Part shown: positions 12,051 through 22,044 of the stretch, piece by piece
Position numbering within the stretch: position 1 is the first letter of the stretch
Layout: every line of letters begins with the position of its first letter
NCBI GenBank assembly: GCA_014529385.2
Contig: CM043950.1
Span: forward strand, 76,580,435-76,644,434
DNA length: 64,000 nt
From: Adiantum capillus-veneris
Taxonomy: Eukaryota > Streptophyta > Polypodiopsida > Polypodiales > Pteridaceae
Direction: 5' to 3'
The notes under the pieces: generated by a model
Seen by the model: the letters and a program-made list of their open reading frames with translations, nothing else
The model's database searches: none
Told to the model about the DNA's origin: nothing
Translations under genes and position numbers: made by a program

Positions 12051-13855
12051 ACATAAACAAAGACGTAGGCCCTTGCTTTGTCTATATATATATGGTTGTA
12101 ATCAATGCACATTCTAGATACTAATTGATTGCCTAACAACCTCAACCATGCAGTTAAACATCTTAGAAAATATACCAACATCATAAAGACTAAGATAGAT
12201 AATTTAAACAATCAGCACAATCAACATAATCAAGGCAAAATGAAAAGACCAACATTGAATACAATTTGCACATAATTATTATATACTCATGCACCTGTAT
12301 TTGGTTTTTAGTAGACATGCTATTACAACTGCTTGTTGGCCCAATATGTTATATTGACTTAAGATGCCTAAGGCTCAAAAGAGTTCTTCTACCTTAAGTG
12401 TTTGTTAGTCTAAGGTTGGATTGAAATCCAAATCCAATATCCAACAATCCCTTAACCCAAGGTTAATAACCTTAAGTAATTCAAAGTGTAGGGTCGGGAG
12501 CTCAATCCAATGCACAAGCTACATCACCCTAAACTTTTAGCTTCTTAATATATTCATAACTCGATAATTATGCATTCAAATTGTATTGTATGCTTAGGAG
12601 GAGTATTAGGATAGCATTGCTAAGCTATTGAGTGGAATCTGGACCCAAAAAAGTTAGGCCAAAATAATCACAAGGCTAGAAGGTTGTTAGAAGAGGTATT
12701 TGAGACCATACACATTTTTCTTTTATCACTCTCTATCTATCCTATAAGTTTGGTCACGTTTAGAATTCATATGCTTGGTGAATTGTCAAGATTTGCTTGC
12801 AGATTGTCTGGTTAGTTTTTGTTGCTTGACATGCAATTGAGTGTATCTTGGAGTTGATAAGGATTAATTACGCTTTCCAAGAGCCTAACAACCTCTTGTA
12901 GCCTCCATGAACATGCTGAGCAGACTCCATCCCGTGGTATGACATTTATGTACGTGATTCTTACTATTTCAATAAGATAGAGAGGTTTGGCGACTAGCGA
13001 GCTTATATTTGTCACCATTGTTGGGGATAATGTGACGTAAACTCAAGAAAACCTCAATACTCAAATATTATTTTCCAACACTTCCTCTAAATTTACCTAG
13101 AGTCAAGAATCCTTTAAAAACTACATAGTTGAGGTGTGTCCTCGATTTCAATTGTGTAAGTAGAGGTATCTTGGGAGTAGTCATACTTGATGAGGATCTT
13201 TTAGACGTAGATTATGTTACTATTTAGGAGCTAACAAGCTAGGCTATGTCAAAGTATAAGAGTTAACACTTGTTTCATAAGAAAAACAAGAAAAAATCAA
13301 TATTTGTGCATACTTTCCACCAACTTATTGTTGATTTAACTAGCAGTATGGTAAGTAGATGCCAAGATAGATTTCTAACCTATTGTACCCTCTAAATTGT
13401 CAGCAGTGACATGCCTTACAAAATTATAAAGTCTCGATTTTTTGAACTCATGAGATAAGCTCCAATTTTTGAACTCACGAGATAAGCTCGAGACACCACA
13501 AAATAGCCTTTCTAGTCAGAATTGGTCTTTGAAAAGTTGTGGAGGCTCATTGCTGAGTCAAAAGCAGCTTTTGAGAAGAATTTCAAAGTTTGGGAAAAAA
13601 AATATTCTTATCTCCTCAATGATTTATGCATTAAAAGTTGAAATATTCTAGCCAGAAGTACTTATAATAATCTATAATAAATGCAAATGTCATTAAAATT
13701 TCAAAAACAATGTAGTTTTAGGTCTATAGATATTAAGCATTATTTTTTTAGGGTTAAAATTAAACTTTTAACACAAGTACACCTTGTCTAGGTGAAGTGT
13801 AAACACTTTGATAAAGGCAACTTTTTGAAAAAATTTCAAAGGAGATTTGACTTAG
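12051..13855. other. No gene seen
   Basis: AT-rich sequence without recognisable motifs on either strand. A direct duplication of a ~28-bp phrase (TTTTGAACTCAnGAGATAAGCTC) lies at about 13438-13495. Probably further decayed transposon DNA. Confidence 0.5.
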
Positions 13856-14278
13856 GGTAGGAAGAATCAGAAGAGGTTGCAGAACCAGCCCCTAAAGCAT
13901 GTAAACAGGCGCAAGTCTAAGTTTTTCAAGAAGCCTAAACGCCGTCCGCCAGCAAATGTGCAAGTGCCCCCAAGACAACCGCAGCGGCGCCGAAAAATAG
14001 CAAGGGCATTTGCAGAAATCTGCCACTACCAGAAGACGACGGAGCTTTTGATTCGACGTGCCCCCTTTGCTCGCACTGTGAAGAAGGTGCTTTAAAGCTA
14101 TGGAAATCAGTATAGAATGCAAGCAATAGCGCTAGAGGCTATTCAAGAAGCTGCAGAGGCCCACATCATTTTGGTGTTGGAAGATACCAACCTATGCGCC
14201 ATACATGCAAAGCGAGTGACAATACATCCAAAAGATATGCAACTTGCACGTCGATTGCGACGAGACTTCGAGCATTAG
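13856..14278 (+). pseudogene. Divergent histone H3-like pseudogene
   Basis: The frame carries a histone fold. YQKTTELLIRRAPFAR matches the H3 alpha-N and alpha-1 region. After one in-frame TAA (14093-14095) it continues with [29 protein letters not shown] and [12 protein letters not shown], stopping at 14276. The stop replaces one residue in loop 1; H3 has Gln there, so CAA to TAA is the simple explanation. The N-terminal tail is basic and unlike canonical H3 (no ARTKQT or KSTGGKAPRK). The GTVALREI helix is altered to ARAFAEI. There is no in-frame ATG after the upstream TAG at 13853. This would be a nucleosome core protein, perhaps a centromeric or other variant. It is intronless here, which could mean a retrocopy. 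Confidence 0.8.
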
Positions 14279-14524
14279 CCAAAGTTATCCCTCTTTTTGT
14301 ATTGCACACCCTTATCTTTGTAATGATTTGACTTTCCAATGACAATATGATCAACAGTTGCGTCTACTGTGTCTATTATCTTTGTAATGAAATGACTTTG
14401 TAATTTCAAGTTCTGTATGTAATTGCAGTCAATTTCAGTAAATTTGTGCTTTTTAAGTACGCTTGAGGGTAGATAAACCTATAAGGTGCATCTAAATGAA
14501 TGATACAAAACCAATCCATTGCAA

Positions 14525-14718
14525 TAAATTTGTGCTTTGTAGGTATCCTAGGGGGTAGATTAGCCTACTAGGGGCAAAAAAAAGCTTGGCCACAAGGGCG
14601 CGCAAATGGCCCATCCAAAACTGATGGATGGGCCATTTGCGCGCCCTTGTGGCCAGGCTTTTTTTCCCCCCTTGTAGGCTTATCTACCCCCTAGGATACC
14701 TACAAAGCACAAATTTAC
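14525..14718. repeat. MITE-like hairpin 1, ~92-bp arms
   Basis: Near-perfect inverted repeat: left arm 14525-14616, 9-nt loop AAAACTGAT (14617-14625), right arm 14626-14718. The loop-proximal stem is GC-rich (GGCCACAAGGGCGCGCAAAT and its complement). There is no coding capacity. A transcript would form a long double-stranded RNA and could feed small RNAs. Confidence 0.85.
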
Positions 14719-15058
14719 TAAAACCTATTGGTTTTGCATCATTATTTTACATGGATCCTTGTGGACACCCTTTTTTGGCCATTTCAAGCTTTGAATTCCC
14801 TATAGGATATAAAAATAAATAACATATTGTGAAACCAAGTGTCTATGCAACAGTAATTTGGATTTTTCAAATGTCCAATGTAATTGGACTTTTTGGTGCA
14901 GGGGTGTACTAGGTATAGCTGAAGCAGATGATAGTGTGCTGGAAACTTCATCTCATAATTGATTTCACCTTTTCTAGTGTCCTTGAGTGTGAACATATGC
15001 TGGAATTTCCATAAAAAGGGTGCATCTAAATGAGTGATGCAAAACCAATCCATTGCAA

Positions 15059-15253
15059 TCAATTTGTGCTTTGTAGGTATCCTAGGGGGTAGATTAGCCT
15101 AATAGGGGCAAAAAAAAGCCTGGCCACAAGGGCGCGCAAATGGCTCATCCAAAACTGATGGATGGGCCATTTGCGCGCCCTTGTGGCGAGGCTTTTTTTT
15201 GGCCCTTATAGGCTTATCTACCCCCAAGGGTACTTATAAAGCACAAATTTACT
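15059..15253. repeat. MITE-like hairpin 2, ~92-bp arms
   Basis: Second copy of the same hairpin family. The left arm runs to 15150, the identical loop AAAACTGAT is at 15151-15159, and the right arm runs to 15253. It differs from hairpin 1 at a few positions. Its right arm continues into the outer inverted repeat. Confidence 0.85.
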
Positions 15254-15427
15254 GAAATTGATTGCAATTACATGCAGAACTTGAAATTACAAAGTCACCA
15301 ATCAAAAAAAAATTCATATCACCAATTGAAACAATTCTGAAGATTGACAAATCACATTCAAAAGAATTTGCAATATAGAGAGACAATTTCAAATATTTTT
15401 TATTCCTTCCAAAACGGTGATTTTACA

Positions 15428-16969
15428 TCATGTATCTGAGGAGTTCATAATTTTTTTGATCATTTCCTGGCACCTATTTTGCGCGTAAGGCAACTCCCCA
15501 GTCAAGAGGGACTGCAATATGGCCTTTGGGTCAATTGAGCCAATGGAAGCATGTATCCCTATCTGGGCAAGCACTTTACCACGAAAGCCAGTGCCAAACG
15601 ATGTGCATACAATGGATCTACGCACTAGGAACACTTGATGCGTAGTTTGAGCAATGGTGCTCAAACACAAAAACTTGCTCAAAGCTTTTAACGACCAAGT
15701 CATAAAATGGGCTTGGGGAGTAAATTCATTATGGATAATGGCCACATCGCCAAGGGGGAGTTGTCCTAGGTAATGCGCAAGGGAAGCTTGAGGTCCAAAG
15801 CCCGTCCGCTTGCCACCCGTCCTTGCAACAAAATCATCAACCTCCACAACATCCTGTCATAAACCGATGAAGGTTGAGAAAAAATACAATGAAGGATAAA
15901 ATAGTAACATGAAAATTAGGATACAGTTTACCCCCTGCTCCTTGTTTTCCTCCTCCCTGTTGCCCTTTGCATCCAGGTCAATGCTCCCATGCACCACAGA
16001 TACGAGCTTTGGATCATCATATGGGAGGTTGCATAATGGCATAGGCATCCTAGCAGCCTCAACCTTGGCTTGCGTGGCTTGGAAATATTCATCGGCCACG
16101 TGCAACTTCTCTGCTGCGAGGACTGTCCCCATCTGGCAAGAGGTTTCTTTCTAGGGCATCTGGCGTATTGTCTAAGGGACATTTGCTGCTGTTGCATAGC
16201 ACGCTCAAGCATTCATCCATGCGCAGCCAAATGCTTTCTCCCAATCATGTAGGAACACATACTCCTCCCCATCCACTAACATTGAGGAGAAGCGGCTTAT
16301 TTCTACCTCTGGGATAGCCACATCCGTCAGTGGTAGTGGCACTGGAGTGTCACTAGGGCCAACCACAACTATGGATTTCTCAACCACTTCCTCAAGACCC
16401 CTAGGGTACTCGAGCCGATGTGCTTTTCCTTCCATTGAAGGGTTCATGGATATAACCTGCTGCTCCTTAGTGTCCTTGATAAACGATCCAACTTGAAGGT
16501 GTGGTAAGCGGAGCTCCTCCAGATCAGGTTCCTTGCTCACCAAGAAGATAAATGTTGCGAGCCGAGAAAGGTACTCCACCCCCAACTTGCGCGTCTTGAG
16601 CGCTGACACCCCAGGGGCTTGCTCGTCCAAGTAATGGCCTGCATCGGTTGCAATTTCTTGGAATCGTTGCAACCGCTTGGAGAATGGGCGATCACCTTTG
16701 TGTATATAGCGCAAAAGATCGCAAGGCACCCAAATCCGTGCATGTGGGGGGATAGATACAGAATATTTTATGATGTGCTCCTCCATGAACGCCAAAAACT
16801 CCTCAAATGCATCCATGTGAAGGAAAACTGTGGCGTCAAGGTCAGGGAGACGAGTAAAAAAGGTGTGGAGGTCCAACTTCCCTTTGTATTTGGTGTCCTT
16901 GAGGAAGAGGATGAAGTGTGACAAAGGGGTGGATGTGGGTGCGGATGCAGAGGCTGTGGCAGCATCCAT
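15428..16969 (-). pseudogene. Two-exon gene of unknown function with three nonsense codons
   Basis: Start codon at 16969 (MDAATASASAP). Exon 1 is 16969-15932, ending at a GTAAAC donor. Exon 2 is 15853-15428, after a TTTATGACAG acceptor, in phase 0. The product would be about 487 residues. It has a Pro/Ser/Ala-rich N-terminus, a globular middle (LHTFFTRLPDLDATVF, then LLRYIHKGDRPFSKRLQRFQ) and a C-terminal part with LAHYLGQLPLGDVAIIHNEF. No family is recognised. Three stops in one stretch of exon 1 (TGA 16205-16207, TAG 16172-16174, TAG 16151-16153) all fit single C-to-T changes. A TATA box lies ~85 bp upstream. It shares orientation with its upstream neighbour at 17248-18553. Confidence 0.55.
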
Positions 16970-17050
16970 GTCTAGCCTGGGGTGTAGATAGAGAGCGGAG
17001 GAGCTCAAGAGTTGCAAAAGTGAAAATAGTGAATGAGTTAGGTGGCCCCC

Positions 17051-17058
17051 CTTTTATA
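17051..17058 (-). promoter_or_regulatory. TATA box of the 15428-16969 gene
   Basis: On the minus strand TATAAAAG lies about 85 bp before the ATG at 16969, followed by a GC-rich start region. It is well placed for a plant core promoter. Confidence 0.5.
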
Positions 17059-17247
17059 ATGGACCCTTTTTTTAAGACATTAAAAAAAAGGCACTTTCAC
17101 CAAAAAATGATTTCTCATCCCAATGCAAAAAAATATATTCAAAGGCATGATTTGCCGAAGCAAATCATGTTGATTACAGTGGGGATCAATATGAAAATTG
17201 CAAGAGTTACAAAGTTATAAGATCGATAGCATAGTTCCATCTATCCC

Positions 17248-18553
17248 CTAGTCCTCCTCGACCTTCAATTTGTCTTCCATTCTCTTCCCAATCTGCGGCT
17301 TCATTACAATAAGCATCCAATGATCGACAAACCATGATGTATTGAAAATGTGGTGAAATGATTCTCACCTTGTGACCTTGTTAACGAAATTGTGCTTGTT
17401 GAAGGGCGTCAAAACCCATAATAACCAAATGTTCTCGAACATTACTGAGAGTCCAATGCTTGTTCACTTGAACTGCCTCCAAAGCATCATTGGGCATCTT
17501 CACTGCAATGTCAAAGCTTGCAATAGCACTTTCTACACTGTGTAAGGGAGTCCACACTCCAAGCTTGCACATCCAATGATCATAGTGAAATCGTATGTAC
17601 AAGGAGGTGCAGGATTTCAAATAGCGCATTCCAATACCTGAAGCTCCAACCTTACAACGGTACCGGTTCCCGTTGTGCATGCCCTCCACAAAACCCCAAT
17701 CCTCTTCTAAAAGCCTTCCTAATTCCTCGTAATGCGCATCTTTACATACAAGCATTGTGGTAGTCTCCACAAATCCAAACTCTTTAAAAATGTGCACAAA
17801 ACAATGAATAGGCAAACACCAACTCAAGCCCACAAACCTAGAAGCTTTAGAGTATTTCAAAGAGTTTTGGACATCCATTATTATCTTTTGCTTGAAAGAT
17901 GCTACCGACCACAAATCTGGGACCGGCCACTCCATACTTAATAAGGAAGTTACTTTGATGGGTTCAAGCGTTCCAAACGCTTGTGTAGAAGTAGGGACAA
18001 TATAGGAGTGAGAATAGAAGAAAATCCTTCTTTGAACTAGTTTGGTTGGGCAAAGATGTGGGAACATTATTGCTCCAATATCCGCATGTATAGCATTGAA
18101 TGTGCCGGAGAGACTATGTAGTGGCTGCTCCTCCACCAACGTGGATGGAAATATGACTATAAATGCATGACAAATGTTAAGTATGAATCCATAATAACAT
18201 TACACTGTGATTTCACACCTAGCTTTGCATTCTCAAAACATGTACTTACAATGTGTTGGAAATCGAGGTGGTTGTTGCAAGTGAATGGTTGACATTGAGA
18301 AAACATGTTGCACAATGGCTACGGTCCCCTTGTCTTTGTGGTTCTTTAAGCCAAGGAGCTTTCCTTTCCAATGAAGATCCAAGTTTGTAGGATTCCACAC
18401 ACGATGAGGGCCAATAGCAGATGGTTGCATGTATACCCAAGCACCTTTGGTGAACTCTTGTGGCACCCACTCATCATCTACACCTCTAGTGTTGTGGCAT
18501 GCAAGTGCTGTGACCTCATCCTTTGGCCGCCTTTGCCAAGTAGAGTTGGCCAT
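17248..18553 (-). pseudogene. Three-exon gene of unknown function with one nonsense codon
   Basis: ATG at 18553 (MANSTWQRRPKDEV). Exon 1 is 18553-18250 (GTAAGT donor), exon 2 is 18156-17369 (acceptor TTTATAG, donor GTGAGA) and exon 3 is 17292-17248 (acceptor CCGCAG, ending in TAG). Both junctions keep the frame: a split TTC codon at the first, phase 0 at the second. The product would be ~377 residues. It has a GAWVYMQPS segment, a KGKLLGLKNHKDKGTVAIVQH segment with a beta-rich look, a Cys/Trp-containing middle and a charged tail (RMEDKLKVEED). No family is recognised. The only lesion seen is TAA at 17381-17383, near the end of exon 2, one change from CAA. The gene may therefore have died recently, or may use the early stop. 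Confidence 0.55.
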
Positions 18554-18644
18554 GGTTGAGCAAAGTAAACTAGGAGGAGGAGAAGGACCTTGCTTGTTGC
18601 TACAATGTAGGTGGGATAAAGTGATATGAGAAGGTGGTTAACCC

Positions 18645-18760
18645 TTGTGGCAATGGGAGGAGAAGGTGGATAACCCTTGCTTGGTGTGGCATCGGGAGGA
18701 GAAGGTGGATAACCCTTGCTTGGTGTGGCAATGGAAGGTGGTAGGGGAGGAGAGAGGAGC
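18645..18760. repeat. Minisatellite, ~48-bp unit, about 2.5 copies
   Basis: The phrase GGAGGAGAAGGTGGATAACCC with following CTTGCTTGGTGTGGCA repeats in tandem just upstream of the 18553 start codon (minus strand). Confidence 0.7.
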
Positions 18761-18849
18761 TTCCTTGCTATAGCAATGGAGATGGTGTAGAGAGAGAGAG
18801 AGTGTGTTGGAGTAGAGGATGAGTGTGATGGTTGTAACCAAGGAGGGGT

Positions 18850-19842
18850 TGGAAAAGGGGTTCTAGAGAGAGAAAATCACTTTTTGCCTAATAACTAATT
18901 TTGGGGGAGCTCTGGATAGCAAAAAAAGATTTTTCAAAAGTTTTTTTAAAAATTTGAATTTTAGGGTTTTTGGATGCACTTTTTGACTTTTTGAGATCAA
19001 AAAATGCTTTTTTGACCATAAAATAGTTTTAGGGGGGGTTTCAGAAGATGAAATTTGAGTTTTGAAATTTTTAAAATATTTCAAATTTTTGGGATTTTTT
19101 CAAAACCGATCAAAAAGGAGGGAAGTTGGAGGTTCCATATGGCCACACCACCGCCCCCCCCCACCCCACCTTCTCACTAAGTAAGAGCCCATTTAAGAAG
19201 TGTAAGAATACTTTGTCCCCCTACATTTTTGAGGGCATAGAGTGTGTCCACCACCCTCTTCTCATTGGTTGGCCTCTAATTAACCTTCATCCCAAAGGGC
19301 CCCTAGAGGGTTCATATTTTTCCTAATGAACCTGAACTACTGCGCTTTGCTGCCTAAATTGCTTTGCTGCTTTGGCTGAACTGTTGCAGAGCTACGTTGA
19401 GTTACTGTGCTGAGTCTACTATGCAAAGTTGTGCAGAGTCTCCTGCTACTAGTTTGAATCTGCTGTGTGGATTACTGTGCTGTGATGGTTTACCTTTCTG
19501 AGTTGACAAACCTGCAAGTAGAGCTCCTCAACCGTCAGCGTGCATGCTTATGGTTGGGAAGCTGCAATAGGTTAACTCTCATTTGCATTAGGTTAAGTCG
19601 AATACAAATACAAGCTCTCCCTCCTCCCCCACACTACTGAACATTTGGTAATAAGGCAATACGAGCTCCCCCTCCTCCCCCCACCCATGCCCCCACAGCT
19701 TGGGAACAGTCAGCGTGCAGGCTGACGGATACCAAGCTATGGGAGCATGGGTGCGGGGGAGGAGGACTAGACACACGGATGGTACCTTGCTTCAAATAGG
19801 CTTCATGCAAGAATTGGAACAAGCAGGAGCTCCATGCTCTAG
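18850..19842. other. No gene seen; low-complexity stretches
   Basis: A T/G-homopolymer-rich block (18900-19110) is followed by CTGC-rich imperfect repeats (19330-19500) and by inverted TCAGCGTGCA phrases at 19540 and 19710. It ends at the CACTA-A insertion site. The original continuation of this DNA resumes at 27466. Confidence 0.5.
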
Positions 19843-19905
19843 GTCCACTACAAGAGGTTGTGTGCTCTTGTGACGCTGTTAGCGACGGAAATACATTGGG
19901 TTTTT

Positions 19906-20106
19906 ATAACCCCCGGCGTCGCTAAAACCGTCGCTACGAGAGCGTCGCTATAGGCGTCGCTATAGGCATCGCTATATGCGTCGCTATGAGCGTCGCTATA
20001 TAGCGACGCATATAGCGACGCCTATAGCGATGTTTACACAGAAGACTATAGCGACGCTCATAGCGACGCTACAGAGCCATAAATAGCGACGCTTATAGCG
20101 ACGCCC
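19906..20106. repeat. CACTA-A subterminal repeats, first end
   Basis: About a dozen copies of GCGTCGCTAT or its complement ATAGCGACGC, partly as head-to-head pairs that form a hairpin around 19997-20006. In En/Spm such repeats bind the TNPA protein and bring the ends together. Confidence 0.85.
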
Positions 20107-20599
20107 GAGAATTTTTTTTTTTGGTGGCAGGGCATTGAATGCCCTGCCACCCATCAACGATATTGTACTTGATTCACTTTTTAAAAAAAGTGCAAAGGTA
20201 GATAATAGACCCAAAATAGTCACCCACAAGACGCATTGTTTGCAAAATTGACAATTGTACACATCATAGGCAAAATGAATTGATTGGCAAATGTAATAAT
20301 GACAATTGTACAACATCATAGGCATAAAGAATTGATTGGCAAAAGGAACTGCGGTGACAAATGTAATAATATACATGGTTCAAAAAGACGTATAAAATTC
20401 GTCTCATGATACATAAGCTATGAGAAACCCTAAACTAATGCTATCTAGCTACGGCTAAACTGACGTCGGATTCTGCAAAAAAAGACAATAAGACAGCTTT
20501 CAGTAAGTATAAACATATAACGACATTTATAAAACAATACAAAAAATAAAAAAGAGTAAACCCTAATACTAACCATGCCCGAACATGCATAAAGAGCAA

Positions 20600-21550
20600 T
20601 GTGAAAAGACTTACAAAATCGGCCTCAAATGATGCCCATCCACCGCTCCCCAAGTGGTGCGAGCTCCCTGCCTCTACTCGCGCTCTGGCTGCATCCTTTG
20701 TTGCTTCCACTTGTCGGGATTCTCGCGCGCTGCTTTCTTCGCATTCTTCCAATCTTCTTTGGCCAGCCAATCTGGCCTGTTTCCACCCATTCTTGATTGC
20801 TTTTGCACTTCGAACGCTTGTGTTTGCAGTATTTGCGCATTCGAATCTTCATCAGTCTTCATTGAAGCGTTGATCCCGTGTTGGAACGGGAAACTCATCA
20901 TGAAGTATGCTGATGACTCTATTTTTTAAATCACTTGGTACTTCACTCCATTTGTTTAGTATGTAGTGTCTAAACAGCTGAGAGCAAAGACCACGCATGC
21001 GCGAGATCACCTTCTTGCCGTCATCATCCATGATGATGCCGCCGCTGATGTCGACGGAGTAAGGCAAGCCCTCTGGCCGGTGACGCGTGAACCTGGGTGT
21101 CCCGCAGGGGTCTCTAGAAGCGTGTCGATGGGGGTACGGACGTCAGGTGTCTCCACCGGCGTCTGGGCCCCGAAGCGAGGAGTGTCGAGTGGGGTGGCTC
21201 CTGGCGGAGTAGGTAGAGATGTGTAGCTTCTAGGAACAGTCATCCGTGCAAACCTGGCGTAGATGGCGATGCTGTGGCTGGTGTGGGGGCGGGCAAAGAA
21301 GGGGAGGAAAGAGCCTCGTCGAACACGAGGCGGTGGTGGGCATCGGTGGCGGAATCCCCACAACACCGCCCACCGCCACCACTAGAGCGCCGTGTCTAGA
21401 CGAGTGTGAAGCTCGTCTCGTTGACGCCGAAGCTTCGGAGCGCGCCGAATGCTCCGAAAGAGAGGGAGATGCGGATGGTGTAGGAACGCGCGATGATGCG
21501 CCAGAGCGATGACGCTCCACGTACCACTGTCTCTGTTGCGGTGACAAAGA
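20600..21550 (-). pseudogene. TNPA-like (Transposase_24 type) gene of CACTA-A
   Basis: Accessory transposon protein, expected to bind the subterminal repeats. The reading passes through a Ser/Arg- and Pro-rich N-terminus (SPSLSEHSARSEASASTRR, TPLDTPRFGAQTPVETPD) and a conserved middle (LCSQLFRHYILNKWSEVPSD, then RVISILHDEF). The C-terminal signature is RPDWLAKEDWKNAKKAAREN followed by KWKQQ...ARARVEAGSSHH and GGWASFEADF, typical of plant En/Spm accessory proteins. Several frame changes separate these pieces (about 21370, 21070, 20860, 20700), so this copy looks damaged. CACTA-B keeps the N-terminal and middle parts in one frame. Confidence 0.65.
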
Positions 21551-21789
21551 GAAAGAAACTCCTCATCATCCATACCTGCATTAAACACACGAATATTTAA
21601 ACTTAATATTGAATGAATAGAGTAGACAATGACGCAAAGACCATTAAATACAAGAGACGTAATACGGCATATAAAACAATGACGCAATGAATCATGGATT
21701 AAGAGGCAAGTCGAAAAACTCAAAATTTTCAATCAAAAGATGTGAGCGCGAGTAAGAAAAGAGCGTTATAAAACACCATGGAAGGTACT

Positions 21790-22044
21790 TAGAGAGCCAG
21801 AGCTTTTACAACACGGAGCAAATTGTTCAAATACAATATTTGTGGCTTGAAGAGATCTCTCTCTCATCCTCGCATAAGCTCAGCATGAACTTCCTATACT
21901 ATATAGAGCCCTCTCCGTTTAAAGAGCTTTTACAACACGGAGCAAAATTGTTCAAATACAATATTTGTGGCTTTAAGAGATCTCTCTCTCATCCTCGCAT
22001 AACTCAGCATAACTTCCTATATCTATATAGAGCTCTCCGTTTAA
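21790..22044. repeat. ~125-bp direct duplication near the 3' end of TNP2
   Basis: The segment beginning GAGCTTTTACAACACGGAGC occurs at 21797 and again at about 21922, with small indels between the copies. It lies in the 3' part of the TNP2 gene, a region that CACTA-B has deleted. Confidence 0.8.

Larger units (their letters stand above)
14393..15298. repeat. Foldback structure with outer inverted repeats of ~92 bp
   Basis: The left arm, about 14393-14484 (TGACTTTGTAATTTCAAG... to ...TATAAGG), is repeated in inverted form at about 15208-15298. Two further hairpins (14525-14718 and 15059-15253) lie inside. Phrases such as GTGCATCTAAATGAnTGAT at 14487 and 15020 show that the inside holds two copies of one MITE-like unit. 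It begins about 110 bp after the H3 pseudogene. Confidence 0.8.

Noticed and set aside
13856-14278. Firm assignment as centromeric histone CENH3
   Set aside because: Loop 1 has the same length as canonical H3, without the usual CENH3 insertion. The divergent tail alone is not enough.
21230-21547. Independent Ser/Arg-rich gene on either strand
   Set aside because: It is the N-terminal, frame-shifted part of the TNPA-like gene, shown by alignment with 53381-53178 in CACTA-B.
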